From Ilyomonas limi (GTDB taxonomy: Bacteria; Bacteroidota; Bacteroidia; Chitinophagales; Chitinophagaceae): DNA of 64,000 bases. How positions within the stretch are numbered: the first letter of the stretch is position 1; each line of letters starts with the position of its first letter. A program made the position numbers and the translations under genes. The notes below the pieces were generated by a model. That model ran no database searches. It was not told where the DNA came from and worked only from the letters and a program-made list of their open reading frames with translations. The stretch is taken from positions 62,001 through 126,000 of the forward strand of contig NZ_SZQL01000012.1 of the NCBI RefSeq assembly GCF_005233845.1, written 5' to 3'. This document shows positions 14,438 through 23,944 of the stretch, piece by piece.

Positions 14438-16201
14438 TTACGCTTCATCCGTTACACAACCTTCGGCTGCGGTTTTTACGCATTTAGCGTATTTGTATAA
14501 AATACCTTTTGTTGCTTTCAAAGGTGGCTGCTTCCATGCTGCTTTGCGCATGGCTATTTCTTCATCACTTACTTTTAAAGTTATGGTGTTTTTAATCGCA
14601 TCAATTTCTATAATATCATTGTCTTTTACCAAACCAATTAAACCACCTTCATAAGCTTCCGGTGTAATGTGCCCCACTACAAAACCGTGCGTACCACCAC
14701 TAAATCTACCATCGGTAATTAAAGCAACAGATTTACCCAAACCAGCGCCGATAATAGCGCCGGTGGGCTTTAGCATTTCCGGCATACCAGGCGCACCTTT
14801 GGGACCAATGTTGCGGATAACCACCACATCACCTGCATGTACTTTGCCATTTTGCAAACCTTCTATCAGGTGATGCTCGCCGTCAAATACGCGGGCCGTT
14901 CCTTCAAAACGTTCGCCTTCTTTACCGGTTATTTTGGCCACGCTGCCGCCTTCAGCAAGATTGCCATAAAGTATTTGCAAATGCCCGGTTGCTTTAATAG
15001 GATTTTCTAACGAATGAATAATGTCTTGTTTTTCAAAATCCAAATCCGGTGCATCCGCTAAGTTTTCTGCTACGGTCTTGCCGGTTACGGTAAGGCAATC
15101 ACCATGCAGCAAACCTTTGCTTAATAAATATTTCATTACAGCAGGCACGCCGCCATATTGATATAAATCTTCCATCATATACTTGCCACTCGGCTTAAAG
15201 TCTGCCAGCATCGGCACTTTATTGCTGATAGCCTGAAAGTCATCTTGTGTAAGCGGAATATCCACACTTTTTGCTATGGCAATGAGGTGCAATACAGCAT
15301 TGGTACTTCCACCCAACACCATCACCACTGTAATCGCATTTTCAAATGCTTTACGTGTCATGATATCTTTGGGCTTAATATCTTTTTCGAGTAACAATTT
15401 AATAGCTTTTCCTATAGCCTCACATTCCTTTTGTTTGTCTTTGCTCAACGCTGGATTAGAAGAGGAGTTAGGTAAACTCATTCCCAAAGCTTCAATAGCG
15501 CTCGCCATTGTATTGGCAGTGTACATGCCGCCACAAGCACCTGCACCCGGGCAAGCGTGACGGATAATACCTTTAAAATCGGCTTCATCCAGATTGCCTG
15601 CCAATTTTTGTCCTAATGCTTCAAAAGCAGAAACAATGTTTAGGTTATCCTGTCCTTTGTAATGCCCCGGAGCAATGGTGCCGCCATACAACATAATAGA
15701 AGGACGGTTCAATCTGCCCATTGCCATAATAGAACCGGGCATGTTTTTATCGCAGCCTGGAATGGTAATTAACGCATCATAATATTGCGCGCCGGCATTT
15801 GTTTCAATACTATCGGCAATTACGTCGCGGCTTACCAAGCTGTAGCGCATACCATCTGTTCCCATGCTAATGCCGTCGCTTACGCCAATAGTATAAAAGC
15901 GAAGCCCAAGCAACTCCTTCTGTTCATTTACACTTTTGCGAACGGCGGTTGCAAGGTCGTTTAGGTGCATGTTGCAGGGATTACCATCCCAACCCATGCT
16001 TGCAATTCCAACCTGTGCTTTATTAAAATCTTCTTCTTTAAAACCAATGGCATAATACATGGCCTGCGCGGCGGGCTGCGTTACATCCTGCGTTAAAATT
16101 CTGGAGTATTTATTCAATGCATGAGACTGTGCAATAGCTGCATTTTCATCTACTGTTGGTGCTTCGTTGATATTGCTGGTGTCTATCTGATCGTGCTTCA
16201 T
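14438..16201 (-). CDS. ilvD: Dihydroxy-acid dehydratase
   Basis: A 587-aa Fe-S enzyme dehydrating dihydroxy acids to branched 2-oxo acids. Likely cluster cysteines are visible in '[12 protein letters not shown]' (near residue 75), '[11 protein letters not shown]' (near 148) and '[17 protein letters not shown]' (near 220), plus the C-terminal '[17 protein letters not shown]' motif. The first about 35 residues form a polar N-terminal extension relative to many homologues. It lies 207 bp upstream of ilvB and 174 bp downstream of leuB; the latter spacer contains a dispersed palindromic repeat. Confidence 0.96.
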   Translation of the reverse strand: MKHDQIDTSNINEAPTVDENAAIAQSHALNKYSRILTQDVTQPAAQAMYYAIGFKEEDFNKAQVGIASMGWDGNPCNMHLNDLATAVRKSVNEQKELLGLRFYTIGVSDGISMGTDGMRYSLVSRDVIADSIETNAGAQYYDALITIPGCDKNMPGSIMAMGRLNRPSIMLYGGTIAPGHYKGQDNLNIVSAFEALGQKLAGNLDEADFKGIIRHACPGAGACGGMYTANTMASAIEALGMSLPNSSSNPALSKDKQKECEAIGKAIKLLLEKDIKPKDIMTRKAFENAITVVMVLGGSTNAVLHLIAIAKSVDIPLTQDDFQAISNKVPMLADFKPSGKYMMEDLYQYGGVPAVMKYLLSKGLLHGDCLTVTGKTVAENLADAPDLDFEKQDIIHSLENPIKATGHLQILYGNLAEGGSVAKITGKEGERFEGTARVFDGEHHLIEGLQNGKVHAGDVVVIRNIGPKGAPGMPEMLKPTGAIIGAGLGKSVALITDGRFSGGTHGFVVGHITPEAYEGGLIGLVKDNDIIEIDAIKNTITLKVSDEEIAMRKAAWKQPPLKATKGILYKYAKCVKTAAEGCVTDEA

Positions 16202-16216
16202 TTGTTATGTTTTTTG

Positions 16217-16310
16217 ACCACTGAGTTAAAGAGGTTGAAGCACAGCGTTTATAAGCGTTTTTTATTAAAGCTGTGTTACGCTGTGCAATTACTTTGTTTA
16301 CGCTGTGGTT
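16217..16310. repeat. Nested dispersed inverted repeat between leuB and ilvD
   Basis: Outer arms ACCACTGAGTTAAAGAGG (16217-16234) and CTTTGTTTACGCTGTGGTT (16292-16310) are imperfect inverted copies. Inside them GCACAGCGT (16240-16248) pairs with ACGCTGTGC (16278-16286). It resembles the CCACAG-type dispersed repeats common in Bacteroidota intergenic DNA; a related element is at 39012-39103. Confidence 0.55.
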
Positions 16311-16375
16311 TTCTAAAATTCAATTCCTGTTTATTTTAAAAGCTTTATTCAATTTTATTTATTCTCAAATCTCCG

Positions 16376-17491
16376 CTATATAATCGTGCTTTTGCTAAGT
16401 GCAATATTTTGCCTGTTCACATCAGAAGGTAATTTATTTTCAATAAAATCTCTTATCAAATCGCCGATAGTTGATGTTGAATAGTTGTTGATAGGGTCAA
16501 TGTCTTTTGTTACAAAACCACTTTGCAATGTCCAGGCAACGGCATTGCGTACTACCTGCGCTTCATTGTACATTTCAAAATGATCGAGCATCATAGCGGC
16601 TGACAGAATGGAGCCGATTGGATTGGCAATGTCTTTACCTGCTGCTTGCGGGTAGCTGCCGTGAATGGGCTCAAACAAAGCGGTACCTTTGCCAACAGAA
16701 GCAGATGGCGCCAGGCCCAAGGAGCCGCTCAACACGCTGGCTTCGTCGCTGATGATGTCGCCAAACATGTTTTCCGTAAGAATTACATCAAACTGTTTGG
16801 GATTGAGAATAATTTGCATAGAGGCATTATCCACAAACATATAATCTACTGCTACATCAGCATATTGCGATGCTAACTGCTGCACTACTTTGCGCCACAG
16901 GCGGGAGGTTTCCAGCACATTGGCTTTATCTACCAGTGTCAGTTTTTTTCTTCTTTGCTGTGCGTTTTTAAAAGCTAAGTGCGCAATGCGTTCTATTTCT
17001 TCTATTGTATAAACACAATCATCAGAGGCTTGTGTACCTTCTTTATTCAACGTTTTTTTGCCAAAGTAAATACCGCCTGTCAGCTCGCGATAAATCACCA
17101 TATCCACGTCTTCCAAAGCTTTGCTTTTTAACGGCGATAAATGATGCAGTGAAGGATAAATAGTAATTGGGCGAATGTTGGCAAATAATTGCAACGATTT
17201 GCGCAGCTTTAGCAAGCCCTGCTCCGGACGCACCTTTGCAGTTGGGTCGTTATCATATTTAGGATGACCAATTGCGCCAAATAAAACGGCATCTGTTTTT
17301 AAGCAGGATTCTACGGTCTCATCGGGTAATGGATTACCGGTTTTATCAATAGCATCGGCACCCATTAACTGGTAAGAATAAGTAAACTGGTGCCCGTATT
17401 GTTCGCCAATAGCATTTAATACTTTGATAGATTGTTGCGTTACTTCGGGTCCAATGCCATCGCCGAGTATAACTGTAATATTTTTTTTCAT
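16376..17491 (-). CDS. leuB: 3-isopropylmalate dehydrogenase
   Basis: A 371-aa NAD-dependent oxidative decarboxylase of leucine synthesis. The N-terminal 'ITVILGDGIGPEVTQQSIKVL' motif, the substrate-binding arginines in 'RPEQGLLKLRKSLQLFANIRP' (near 90-110), 'VIYRELTGGIYFG' (near 133) and the metal/NAD region 'ENMFGDIISDEASVLSGSLG' (near 240-260) with 'FEPIHGSYPQAAGKDIANP' are all present. Length is typical. It is 29 bp downstream of the double-ABC gene and is followed by ilvD. Confidence 0.96.
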   Translation of the reverse strand: MKKNITVILGDGIGPEVTQQSIKVLNAIGEQYGHQFTYSYQLMGADAIDKTGNPLPDETVESCLKTDAVLFGAIGHPKYDNDPTAKVRPEQGLLKLRKSLQLFANIRPITIYPSLHHLSPLKSKALEDVDMVIYRELTGGIYFGKKTLNKEGTQASDDCVYTIEEIERIAHLAFKNAQQRRKKLTLVDKANVLETSRLWRKVVQQLASQYADVAVDYMFVDNASMQIILNPKQFDVILTENMFGDIISDEASVLSGSLGLAPSASVGKGTALFEPIHGSYPQAAGKDIANPIGSILSAAMMLDHFEMYNEAQVVRNAVAWTLQSGFVTKDIDPINNYSTSTIGDLIRDFIENKLPSDVNRQNIALSKSTII

Positions 17492-17520
17492 AAGAGCCTT
17501 ATCCGTATCAGGATTAAATT

Positions 17521-19017
17521 TTATAAAGGTTGTAGAAATGCTTCCATTTGTTTTTCTACTGAATACAATTTTTGCTTTCCTCCATTCAACTCCAGCACAT
17601 GGTCTATGCAGGGCGGTATTTCATTTTCATAATGGCTCACATAAATCAATGTTTTATCCAGCCGCTCGCACAAGTCATTCACCAGTTGCACGAAACTATC
17701 TTTTTGGTCATCGTCCAATCCCTGACAAGGCTCGTCCAGAATGAGTAAAGGTGGATTTTTTACTAAGGCTCTTGCCAGTAATACTAACCGTTGCGTGCCG
17801 GATGATAAAGTGCTTAATGGTTTGTCTTGTACAGCAGAAAGCTGTAAAAAATCAAGCCATTGCTGTACTAACATTTGCTGTTGACCGGTTAACTTTTTAA
17901 ATAAGCCAATTGTATCAAAAAAGCCGGATGCTACAGCGTTGTAGCAGGTAGTTCCTTTATCAAAGAAAGCATGTAACTCAGGTGAAACATAGCCCGCTTT
18001 CTGCTTAATATCCCAAATGCTCTCACCACTGCCACGGCGCTTATCAAACAGGTAAATTTCGTTTTTGTAGGCTTGCGGGTTATCTCCGTTGATAAGACTT
18101 AGCAAGGTAGATTTTCCTGCACCATTGTGCCCGCGAAGCAGCCATTTTTCACCTCTTTTTACCTGCCAGTTGATGTTGTGCAAAATGGTTTTATCCCCAT
18201 AGCTCACTGTTGCATTTTTCATCAACACAGCATGTTCAAATTCACTTTCATTTTCTGCCAATGGGGCTTCCTCAAGGTTATAATAATGAGTTTGATGATG
18301 TGTTATTCCATCTTGGTCAAAAGATTCTTTCGCCTCAAATTCCTCCAGCTTACCTTGTTCTAAGTAAGCGATGTGTGTAATGCAATCGGGAACTTCATGC
18401 GCGTCTGTGATAATGATAAGTTGAGTGCCGTTTGCTGCAATGTTATTAATAATATGATTCAGTTGCCGGCGTGCGCCTTTATCCAGGCCAACGAATGGCA
18501 TATCTAATATTAAAATCTGCGGCGGTGCCAGTAAACCCTTAATTAATTGAAATCGCTTATGCTCGCCGCTCGACAGTTGAATAATCGGTGCATCTTTACG
18601 ATGATACATGCCTAATTGTTGCAGCCATTCTTTAATTTTTGCTTCTGCATTTAGATGATGTAAAGCCACTTGCTGCAGCTCCTGCATTACGGTCAACGCA
18701 TCAGCAGCATCAAAACTGTTAAAACGTTGCTGATAATAAAAATCTGAAACGTTGGACAGGTTCTTAAACTGGTATCGCTGCTCAATCAACTGTACTTTGT
18801 GCAGTAATGAAGAGTCATTGTTATAATTGATTTCAATGCTGCCCTTAGCAAACAACTGACCCGCCAGTACTTTTGCCAAGGTAGTCTTTCCGCTGCCCGA
18901 TGGTCCTACAATTGCGAGGTGTTCATTGGGTGTTAATTCAAATGAAACATGCTGCAATACAGGATTACCCTGCAGTGTAACGGAAATATTATTTGCTATA
19001 ATTGATGATGAAAACAT
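17521..19017 (-). CDS. Double ATP-binding cassette protein (ModF-like)
   Basis: A 498-aa soluble protein with two ABC domains and no membrane segments. NBD1 has Walker A GPSGSGKTT (near 38), signature LSSGEHKR (near 152) and Walker B 'QILILDMPFVGLD', where the usual catalytic Glu after Asp is Met. NBD2 has Walker A GHNGAGKST (near 293), signature LSSGTQRL and a canonical Walker B 'LLILDEPCQGLD'. One site is therefore probably a poor ATPase. The arrangement resembles ModF/PhrA-like tandem ATPases rather than ABC-F proteins, as no linker arm is evident. It lies within the leu genes, between leuD and leuB, with short spacing, so it is probably co-transcribed. Role unknown. Confidence 0.8.
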   Translation of the reverse strand: MFSSSIIANNISVTLQGNPVLQHVSFELTPNEHLAIVGPSGSGKTTLAKVLAGQLFAKGSIEINYNNDSSLLHKVQLIEQRYQFKNLSNVSDFYYQQRFNSFDAADALTVMQELQQVALHHLNAEAKIKEWLQQLGMYHRKDAPIIQLSSGEHKRFQLIKGLLAPPQILILDMPFVGLDKGARRQLNHIINNIAANGTQLIIITDAHEVPDCITHIAYLEQGKLEEFEAKESFDQDGITHHQTHYYNLEEAPLAENESEFEHAVLMKNATVSYGDKTILHNINWQVKRGEKWLLRGHNGAGKSTLLSLINGDNPQAYKNEIYLFDKRRGSGESIWDIKQKAGYVSPELHAFFDKGTTCYNAVASGFFDTIGLFKKLTGQQQMLVQQWLDFLQLSAVQDKPLSTLSSGTQRLVLLARALVKNPPLLILDEPCQGLDDDQKDSFVQLVNDLCERLDKTLIYVSHYENEIPPCIDHVLELNGGKQKLYSVEKQMEAFLQPL

Positions 19018-19048
19018 ACGCCTCGAATCCTATTTAGGTTTAATCAAT

Positions 19049-19642
19049 TTATTTTTGCAATTCAAACTGTTCTATTTCTTTTTTCATGCTCAACAGGTAG
19101 TCAATATCATCGTATCCATTGAGTAAACAGGTTTTTTTATAACTGTTAATATCAAAGCTTTCCTGCTCGCCGGCAGATAATATTTTAATATATTGTTCCG
19201 GTAAATTCACTTCTACTTCTGTAGTGTGGTCTTCTTCTACGGCAGTAAAAATCTTATCTAAAAAAGCATCGCTTACTGTTACCGGCAACAAGAAGTTGTT
19301 TAATGCATTGTTCTTAAAAATATCGGCAAAAAAGCTGCTGACTACTACATCAAAACCATAGTCCTTAATGGCCCATGCAGCGTGCTCGCGACTACTGCCA
19401 CAGCCAAAGTTTTTGGCAGCAACCAAAATTCTGCCGCTGTAAGTTGGGTTATTTAAAACAAAATCTTCTTTTGGCTGATTTTCATCGTTGCTTTGGTAAC
19501 GCCAATCACGAAACAGATTTTTACCAAAGCCTTCCCGGCTCGTAGCTTTCAGGAAGCGTGCCGGGATAATCTGGTCCGTATCTATATTCTCAATATGAAT
19601 AGGAACGACTGTTGAGGTAATGATATTGATGTTTTTGCTCAT
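19049..19642 (-). CDS. leuD: 3-isopropylmalate dehydratase small subunit
   Basis: A 197-aa swivel-domain subunit that pairs with LeuC to isomerise 2- to 3-isopropylmalate. Motifs: '[20 protein letters not shown]' (near 20-38) and '[23 protein letters not shown]' (near 75-97). Length is normal (about 195-205 aa). In many bacteria leuC and leuD are adjacent. Here two extra genes, a methyltransferase and a DinB-like protein, separate them, about 1.3 kb apart. Confidence 0.96.
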   Translation of the reverse strand: MSKNINIITSTVVPIHIENIDTDQIIPARFLKATSREGFGKNLFRDWRYQSNDENQPKEDFVLNNPTYSGRILVAAKNFGCGSSREHAAWAIKDYGFDVVVSSFFADIFKNNALNNFLLPVTVSDAFLDKIFTAVEEDHTTEVEVNLPEQYIKILSAGEQESFDINSYKKTCLLNGYDDIDYLLSMKKEIEQFELQK

Positions 19643-19664
19643 AAATAATTAAAATGAAAATAAT

Positions 19665-20120
19665 TTAAACCAAATGTTTCATAGCCATTGCATATCCATA
19701 ATGCAAGCCATCGTGCACCGATGAAAATTTAATGGCATCCTCAAGCGTATCTAACTGCACTCCAAAACTCGTAGTGTACCGTTTGAAATTGGTGAATGCC
19801 CCCATTCTATAATCTTCAAAAAATGTTTCCTGCGCCTGCTCGAAGTTTTGCTTAATCTTTTCAAACTCCTCCGCACTTACAAACGCTTCCGGCTTTGAAA
19901 ACCTTCTGTAACACTTTATAAAGTCTTCATCCAGATTTGGGATTAAGCCGGATAATCTATAAAATATCACCTGTTGTGTTGCTAATAAATGTGCAAAATT
20001 CCAGATAAGATTGTTGTTAAGCCCTGTAGGAATTGTATTCAATTGTTCTGTTGTCAGGCCATCAAGCAATCGCACGAAATTGATTCTTGTTTTTTGCATG
20101 ATGTCAAAATATTTCTCCAT
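19665..20120 (-). CDS. DinB family protein
   Basis: A 151-aa four-helix-bundle protein of the DinB/YfiT superfamily. It has candidate metal-binding histidines in 'NLIWNFAHLLATQQ' (near residue 48) and in the C-terminal 'SSVHDGLHYGYAMAM' (near 135-140). DinB-like proteins include thiol S-transferases and metal-dependent enzymes, many uncharacterised. It sits 22 bp upstream of leuD and 5 bp downstream of the methyltransferase gene, so it is almost certainly in the leu operon. Function cannot be given. Confidence 0.8.
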   Translation of the reverse strand: MEKYFDIMQKTRINFVRLLDGLTTEQLNTIPTGLNNNLIWNFAHLLATQQVIFYRLSGLIPNLDEDFIKCYRRFSKPEAFVSAEEFEKIKQNFEQAQETFFEDYRMGAFTNFKRYTTSFGVQLDTLEDAIKFSSVHDGLHYGYAMAMKHLV

Positions 20121-20125
20121 ACTGT

Positions 20126-20887
20126 TTATTCCTTAATTGTCTTTACTCTCAGGCGTACATAATCTCCGTACCAGGAGCCATTTTTATAATTGGTTGGTCG
20201 TAAAATTTCAACAGCACGATTAATAATTGCTTCCTTTTCTTCCGGCGAAATTTGAGTAAAGAAAAAAGTGCAGAACTGAATGATCCAGTTCCTCATTCCA
20301 TCCTCACCCTGTAATACCGTAGGCCTTTTAAAACAGGCAACATCGGTGACCGTAAAGCCTGCCTGCTCAAGTAATTTTGTTTGCTCTGCAACAGAAGGAA
20401 AGTAATTAGAAACAGCAGGAATTTTATCTTTCAAGCGCCCTTCTTCCATTGCTTTTTTAACAGCATTGTGAATACTTTCGATGTTGTGTTTACCACCCAT
20501 TTCAAACACAAATCTTCCACTCTCTTTCAAACTATTATAAATACATTGCAATGCCTTCAACTGATCATTAATCCAATGCAAAGTGGCGTTTGAAAAAGCT
20601 GCATCAAAGGGCTCATCAAACGAGAAGTTGGTAGCATCTTTTACAAAGAACTGTATGTGCGAAAATTGCTGCTTTGCCTTATTGATCATTTGTTCAGAAG
20701 CATCTATACCAATAATGGTGGCTCCCGATTTACTCAATTCATTAGTCAGTTCACCAGTGCCGCAACCCACATCCAAAATGCGTTCTCCTTCTTTCGGTTG
20801 CAACCATCCAATCAGATCTTCACCGTACTTAAAAACGAAGTTGTGTTTGGTGCTGTATAAATCGGCATTCCAGTTTACTTCCGGCAC
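20126..20887 (-). CDS. Class I SAM methyltransferase, trans-aconitate-methyltransferase-like
   Basis: A 253-aa protein with the SAM-binding motif 'ILDVGCGTGELTNELS' (near residue 37), the acidic motif II 'IIGIDASEQMI' and the 'FDAAFSNATLHWINDQ' motif (near 98-113) characteristic of Tam-like and BioC-like methyltransferases. E. coli Tam methylates trans-aconitate, and yeast Tmt1 also methylates 3-isopropylmalate (established knowledge). Its place between leuC and leuD suggests a substrate made by or leaking from isopropylmalate isomerase; this is inference. It lies 5 bp upstream of the DinB-like gene. Confidence 0.82.
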   Translation of the reverse strand: MPEVNWNADLYSTKHNFVFKYGEDLIGWLQPKEGERILDVGCGTGELTNELSKSGATIIGIDASEQMINKAKQQFSHIQFFVKDATNFSFDEPFDAAFSNATLHWINDQLKALQCIYNSLKESGRFVFEMGGKHNIESIHNAVKKAMEEGRLKDKIPAVSNYFPSVAEQTKLLEQAGFTVTDVACFKRPTVLQGEDGMRNWIIQFCTFFFTQISPEEKEAIINRAVEILRPTNYKNGSWYGDYVRLRVKTIKE

Positions 20888-20930
20888 TTGCTATTGTTTT
20901 ATTCTCAATGATTAATTGAACTATTTGCGC

Positions 20931-22331
20931 TTATTGCTCCTGCAACATTTCTCTCACATCTGTAACTACACCTGTAACGGCTGCTGCAGCTGCTGTTAAT
21001 GGGCTTGCCAGCATGGTGCGTGCATTTGGTCCCTGGCGTCCTTCAAAGTTTCTGTTGCTGGTAGAAATGCAATATTTACCAGCAGGTATCTTATCTTCAT
21101 TCATACCTAAGCAAGCCGAGCAGCCGGGTTGACGAAGCATAAATCCTGCTTCTTCAAATATCCTGTCAATTCCTTCTTCCACCGCCTGTTTTTCTACCTG
21201 TTTACTGCCGGGCACTACCCATACTTCTACATTGTCGGCTTTCTTTTTACCTTTTACAAAAGAAGCTACCATGCGCAAATCTTCTATGCGGGCATTGGTG
21301 CAACTGCCAATAAATACATAATCCACTTTATGTCCTTTCAGTACCTCACCGGGCTGCAAGCCCATATAGTGAAGCGACTTTTCAAAAGATGCTTTTTCTG
21401 CCACTTCATTTAGCTCCGGTACATGACCACTAATACCAATGCCCATACCCGGATTGGTACCATAAGTAATCATCGGCTCTATGTCTTCGGCTCTGATGTT
21501 CAATTCTCTATCAAATACGGCATCTGCATCGCTGTACAATGTTTTCCAGTATTCTGCTGCTTTATCCCACTCTTCCCCTTTAGGTGCAAACAGGCGACCT
21601 TGCATGTAGTTGAAAGTCGTTTCGTCAGGCGCTATCATACCACCGCGTGCCCCCATTTCAATGCTCATGTTGCATATCGTCATGCGTCCCTCCATACTCA
21701 GGCTGCGGATAGCACTGCCGGCATATTCTACAAAATAACCCGTGGCGCCACTGGCAGAAATTTGAGAGATAATGTATAAAATAATATCTTTTGAAACCAC
21801 GCCCTTATTTAATTCACCATCTACATTAATGCGCATCAGTTTAGGTTTGCTTTGCATAAGGCATTGCGTGGCCAACACCATTTCTACTTCGCTTGTTCCA
21901 ATACCAAAAGCAATTGCACCAAAAGCGCCGTGTGTAGAAGTATGGCTGTCGCCGCACACGATGGTCATTCCGGGTTGCGTAATGCCCAGCTCGGGACCAA
22001 TAATATGTACAATGCCTTGAAAGGGATGACCTAAACCATACAGTTCGATGCCAAATTTTTCGCAATTATCCTTTAATGTTTGCACCTGTATTCTAGACAG
22101 TTCCTCCTTAATTGGCAGGTGCTGATTAAGCGTAGGTACATTATGGTCGGCAGTGGCTACCACTTGCTTTGGGCGAAAAACGGGCAAACCTCTCTGTTCC
22201 AGGCCTTTAAAGGCTTGCGGGCTGGTTACCTCATGTATAAAGTGTTTATCAATATACAATACCGAAGGACCACCTTCAATGTTTTTTACCACGTGCTTTT
22301 CCCAAATCTTATCAAATAATGTTTTAGCCAT
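20931..22331 (-). CDS. leuC: 3-isopropylmalate dehydratase large subunit
   Basis: A 466-aa aconitase-family 4Fe-4S enzyme of leucine synthesis. Visible features: [15 protein letters not shown] at the N-terminus, '[20 protein letters not shown]' (near 126-145), the first cluster cysteine in '[15 protein letters not shown]' (near 345) and the paired cysteines in '[14 protein letters not shown]' (near 405). Length matches bacterial LeuC (about 466 aa). It is downstream of leuA and the 52-aa protein gene. Confidence 0.97.
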   Translation of the reverse strand: MAKTLFDKIWEKHVVKNIEGGPSVLYIDKHFIHEVTSPQAFKGLEQRGLPVFRPKQVVATADHNVPTLNQHLPIKEELSRIQVQTLKDNCEKFGIELYGLGHPFQGIVHIIGPELGITQPGMTIVCGDSHTSTHGAFGAIAFGIGTSEVEMVLATQCLMQSKPKLMRINVDGELNKGVVSKDIILYIISQISASGATGYFVEYAGSAIRSLSMEGRMTICNMSIEMGARGGMIAPDETTFNYMQGRLFAPKGEEWDKAAEYWKTLYSDADAVFDRELNIRAEDIEPMITYGTNPGMGIGISGHVPELNEVAEKASFEKSLHYMGLQPGEVLKGHKVDYVFIGSCTNARIEDLRMVASFVKGKKKADNVEVWVVPGSKQVEKQAVEEGIDRIFEEAGFMLRQPGCSACLGMNEDKIPAGKYCISTSNRNFEGRQGPNARTMLASPLTAAAAAVTGVVTDVREMLQEQ

Positions 22332-22394
22332 TTATTTTGAATATTCTATGTTTTATCTACTGTGTTTATCAATTTAGGCCTTATTATTTTAGAC

Positions 22395-22553
22395 CTACTT
22401 TAGTCGTTTAAGCATTTCCTTAAACTCCTGTGTTTTAAGTTGAGCTTCCAGTTCTGTCCCGGTTTTTTCTGTCTTATTTTCTCTCTCTTGATTACTTAAT
22501 TCCTGATGCTGATGATAGGCTTCCTCTCTCATTTTCTTTACTGCTTTTTCCAT
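22395..22553 (-). CDS. Small charged protein (52 aa) in the leu operon
   Basis: An intact 53-codon ORF between leuA and leuC on the same strand, from ATG (22553) to TAG (22395). The product begins MEKAVKKMREEAYHQHQEL and is almost entirely charged or polar, predicted helical, without signal or membrane segment. The end LKTQEFKEMLKRLK is amphipathic. It fills most of the 251-bp leuC-leuA gap, which supports it being a gene. I do not recognise a family. It could be a real microprotein or a chance ORF. Confidence 0.5.
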   Translation of the reverse strand: MEKAVKKMREEAYHQHQELSNQERENKTEKTGTELEAQLKTQEFKEMLKRLK

Positions 22554-22582
22554 AGGATGTATTTTTATAATAAATAATTTAC

Positions 22583-23746
22583 TTACACGGCTGTGCTGTT
22601 AAATTCATCAGCCAGTTCCTTCAAATCACTGTCTTCTACTTCTTTTTTGCTGTCAGCTACTTCCAAAAATTGCTCGTATAATACATCAATTTCGTTGCGT
22701 GTAAACTGATAACCTAATTTATGAAAACGATGTGCTAGTGCGCTGCGGCCGCTACGTGCCGTTAAAACAATTTTACTGTGATCAGCGCCCACATCTTCAG
22801 GATTGATAATTTCGTAAGTAGTTGCTTCTTTTAAGAAACCATCCTGGTGAATGCCGGATGAATGCGAGAACGCATTGGCACCAACTATCGCTTTATTGCT
22901 TTGTACCGGCATACGCATCGTATCAGAAACGAGCCTGCTTATTGGATTTAGTTTCCTGGTATTGATATTCGTATGAAGATTCAAAGACTTATGTTGCTGA
23001 ATGATCATGACGACTTCTTCCAGAGAAGTATTGCCGGCACGTTCACCAATGCCATTAATCGTGCATTCTATTTGCCTTGCACCATTCATAGCACCAAAAA
23101 TAGAATTGGCAGTTGCCAAGCCTAAATCGTTATGGCAGTGGCACGATAAAATGGCTTTATCCACATTAGGAACATTGTTCTTTAAATAGGCAATTTTTTC
23201 ACCGTATTGGTTGGGCAGGCAATAGCCGGTAGTATCCGGAATATTTACCACTGTTGCGCCGGCAGCAATAACGGTTTCAACCAGTTTTGCCAGAAATTCA
23301 TTATCGGCCCGGCCGGCATCTTCGCAAAAGAATTCTACGTCATCCACTAAGTTGCGCGCCAGTTTGGTAGCTTTTGTAGCACGCTCCAGAATGTCTTCGC
23401 GCGAAGTGTTGAACTTATGTTTAATGTGAATATCAGAAGAACCAATGCCTGTATGAATACGCGGGCGAACCGCATACTTCAGCGCTTCTGCTGCACATTC
23501 AATATCTTTTTGTACGGCGCGTGTTAAGCCGCAAACAGTGGCATTTTTAATTACTTTGGCGATCGCTTCCACCGAAGCAAAATCGCCGGGACTGGAAATA
23601 GGAAAGCCGGCTTCAATAATATCTACACCCAGATCTTCCAGCGCCAGTGCCAGTTCAATTTTTTCCTTCGTATTCAACTTACAGCCGGGCACCTGCTCGC
23701 CATCGCGCAAGGTGGTGTCAAAAATGAAAATCTTGTCGTTCGCCAT
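22583..23746 (-). CDS. leuA: 2-isopropylmalate synthase
   Basis: Catalyses the acetyl-CoA plus 2-oxoisovalerate condensation that commits carbon to leucine. The protein has 387 aa: a DRE-TIM metallolyase domain with '[15 protein letters not shown]' (near residue 7), metal histidines in '[16 protein letters not shown]' (near 200) and '[16 protein letters not shown]' (near 230). It ends soon after the communication region ('[14 protein letters not shown]', near 295) and lacks the roughly 120-residue C-terminal leucine-binding LeuA allosteric domain of long forms. Allosteric leucine inhibition of the usual type is therefore not expected. A consensus promoter lies 78-108 bp upstream. It is the first gene of the leu-ilv cluster. 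Confidence 0.93.
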   Translation of the reverse strand: MANDKIFIFDTTLRDGEQVPGCKLNTKEKIELALALEDLGVDIIEAGFPISSPGDFASVEAIAKVIKNATVCGLTRAVQKDIECAAEALKYAVRPRIHTGIGSSDIHIKHKFNTSREDILERATKATKLARNLVDDVEFFCEDAGRADNEFLAKLVETVIAAGATVVNIPDTTGYCLPNQYGEKIAYLKNNVPNVDKAILSCHCHNDLGLATANSIFGAMNGARQIECTINGIGERAGNTSLEEVVMIIQQHKSLNLHTNINTRKLNPISRLVSDTMRMPVQSNKAIVGANAFSHSSGIHQDGFLKEATTYEIINPEDVGADHSKIVLTARSGRSALAHRFHKLGYQFTRNEIDVLYEQFLEVADSKKEVEDSDLKELADEFNSTAV

Positions 23747-23823
23747 AGAAAAGAGTATAAATTATACAAGCTGTTAAGCCTTTCCTTTGCTTGCCAAAAT
23801 GTTCTTAAAACAGCCTGCATCGT

Positions 23824-23854
23824 CAAAAATATATTTGGGTAATTGGCAAACAAA
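23824..23854 (-). promoter_or_regulatory. Promoter of the leu-ilv operon
   Basis: On minus, TTTG (23851-23854), exactly 19 bp, then TATTTTTG (23824-23831), an exact match to the Bacteroidota consensus TTTG-N19-TAnnTTTG. The leader before leuA would be about 70 nt. A bulged hairpin (GCTGTTTTAAG with CTTAACAGC, about 23774-23815) lies in it. Confidence 0.75.
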
Positions 23855-23944
23855 ATAAAAATATACAGATTTTTACGCTGTATAAATAAGGGTAAAGTTA
23901 CTAAAAGCCTTGATAACAAAGGATTTCTACTAAGTTAATTTACA

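Noticed and set aside
23674-23919. An 81-codon ORF overlapping the start of leuA, rich in Leu and Ile, as a possible leucine leader peptide
   Set aside because: Its first part lies upstream of the predicted transcription start at about 23818 and it has no run of Leu codons at its end, so it does not fit a leader peptide.
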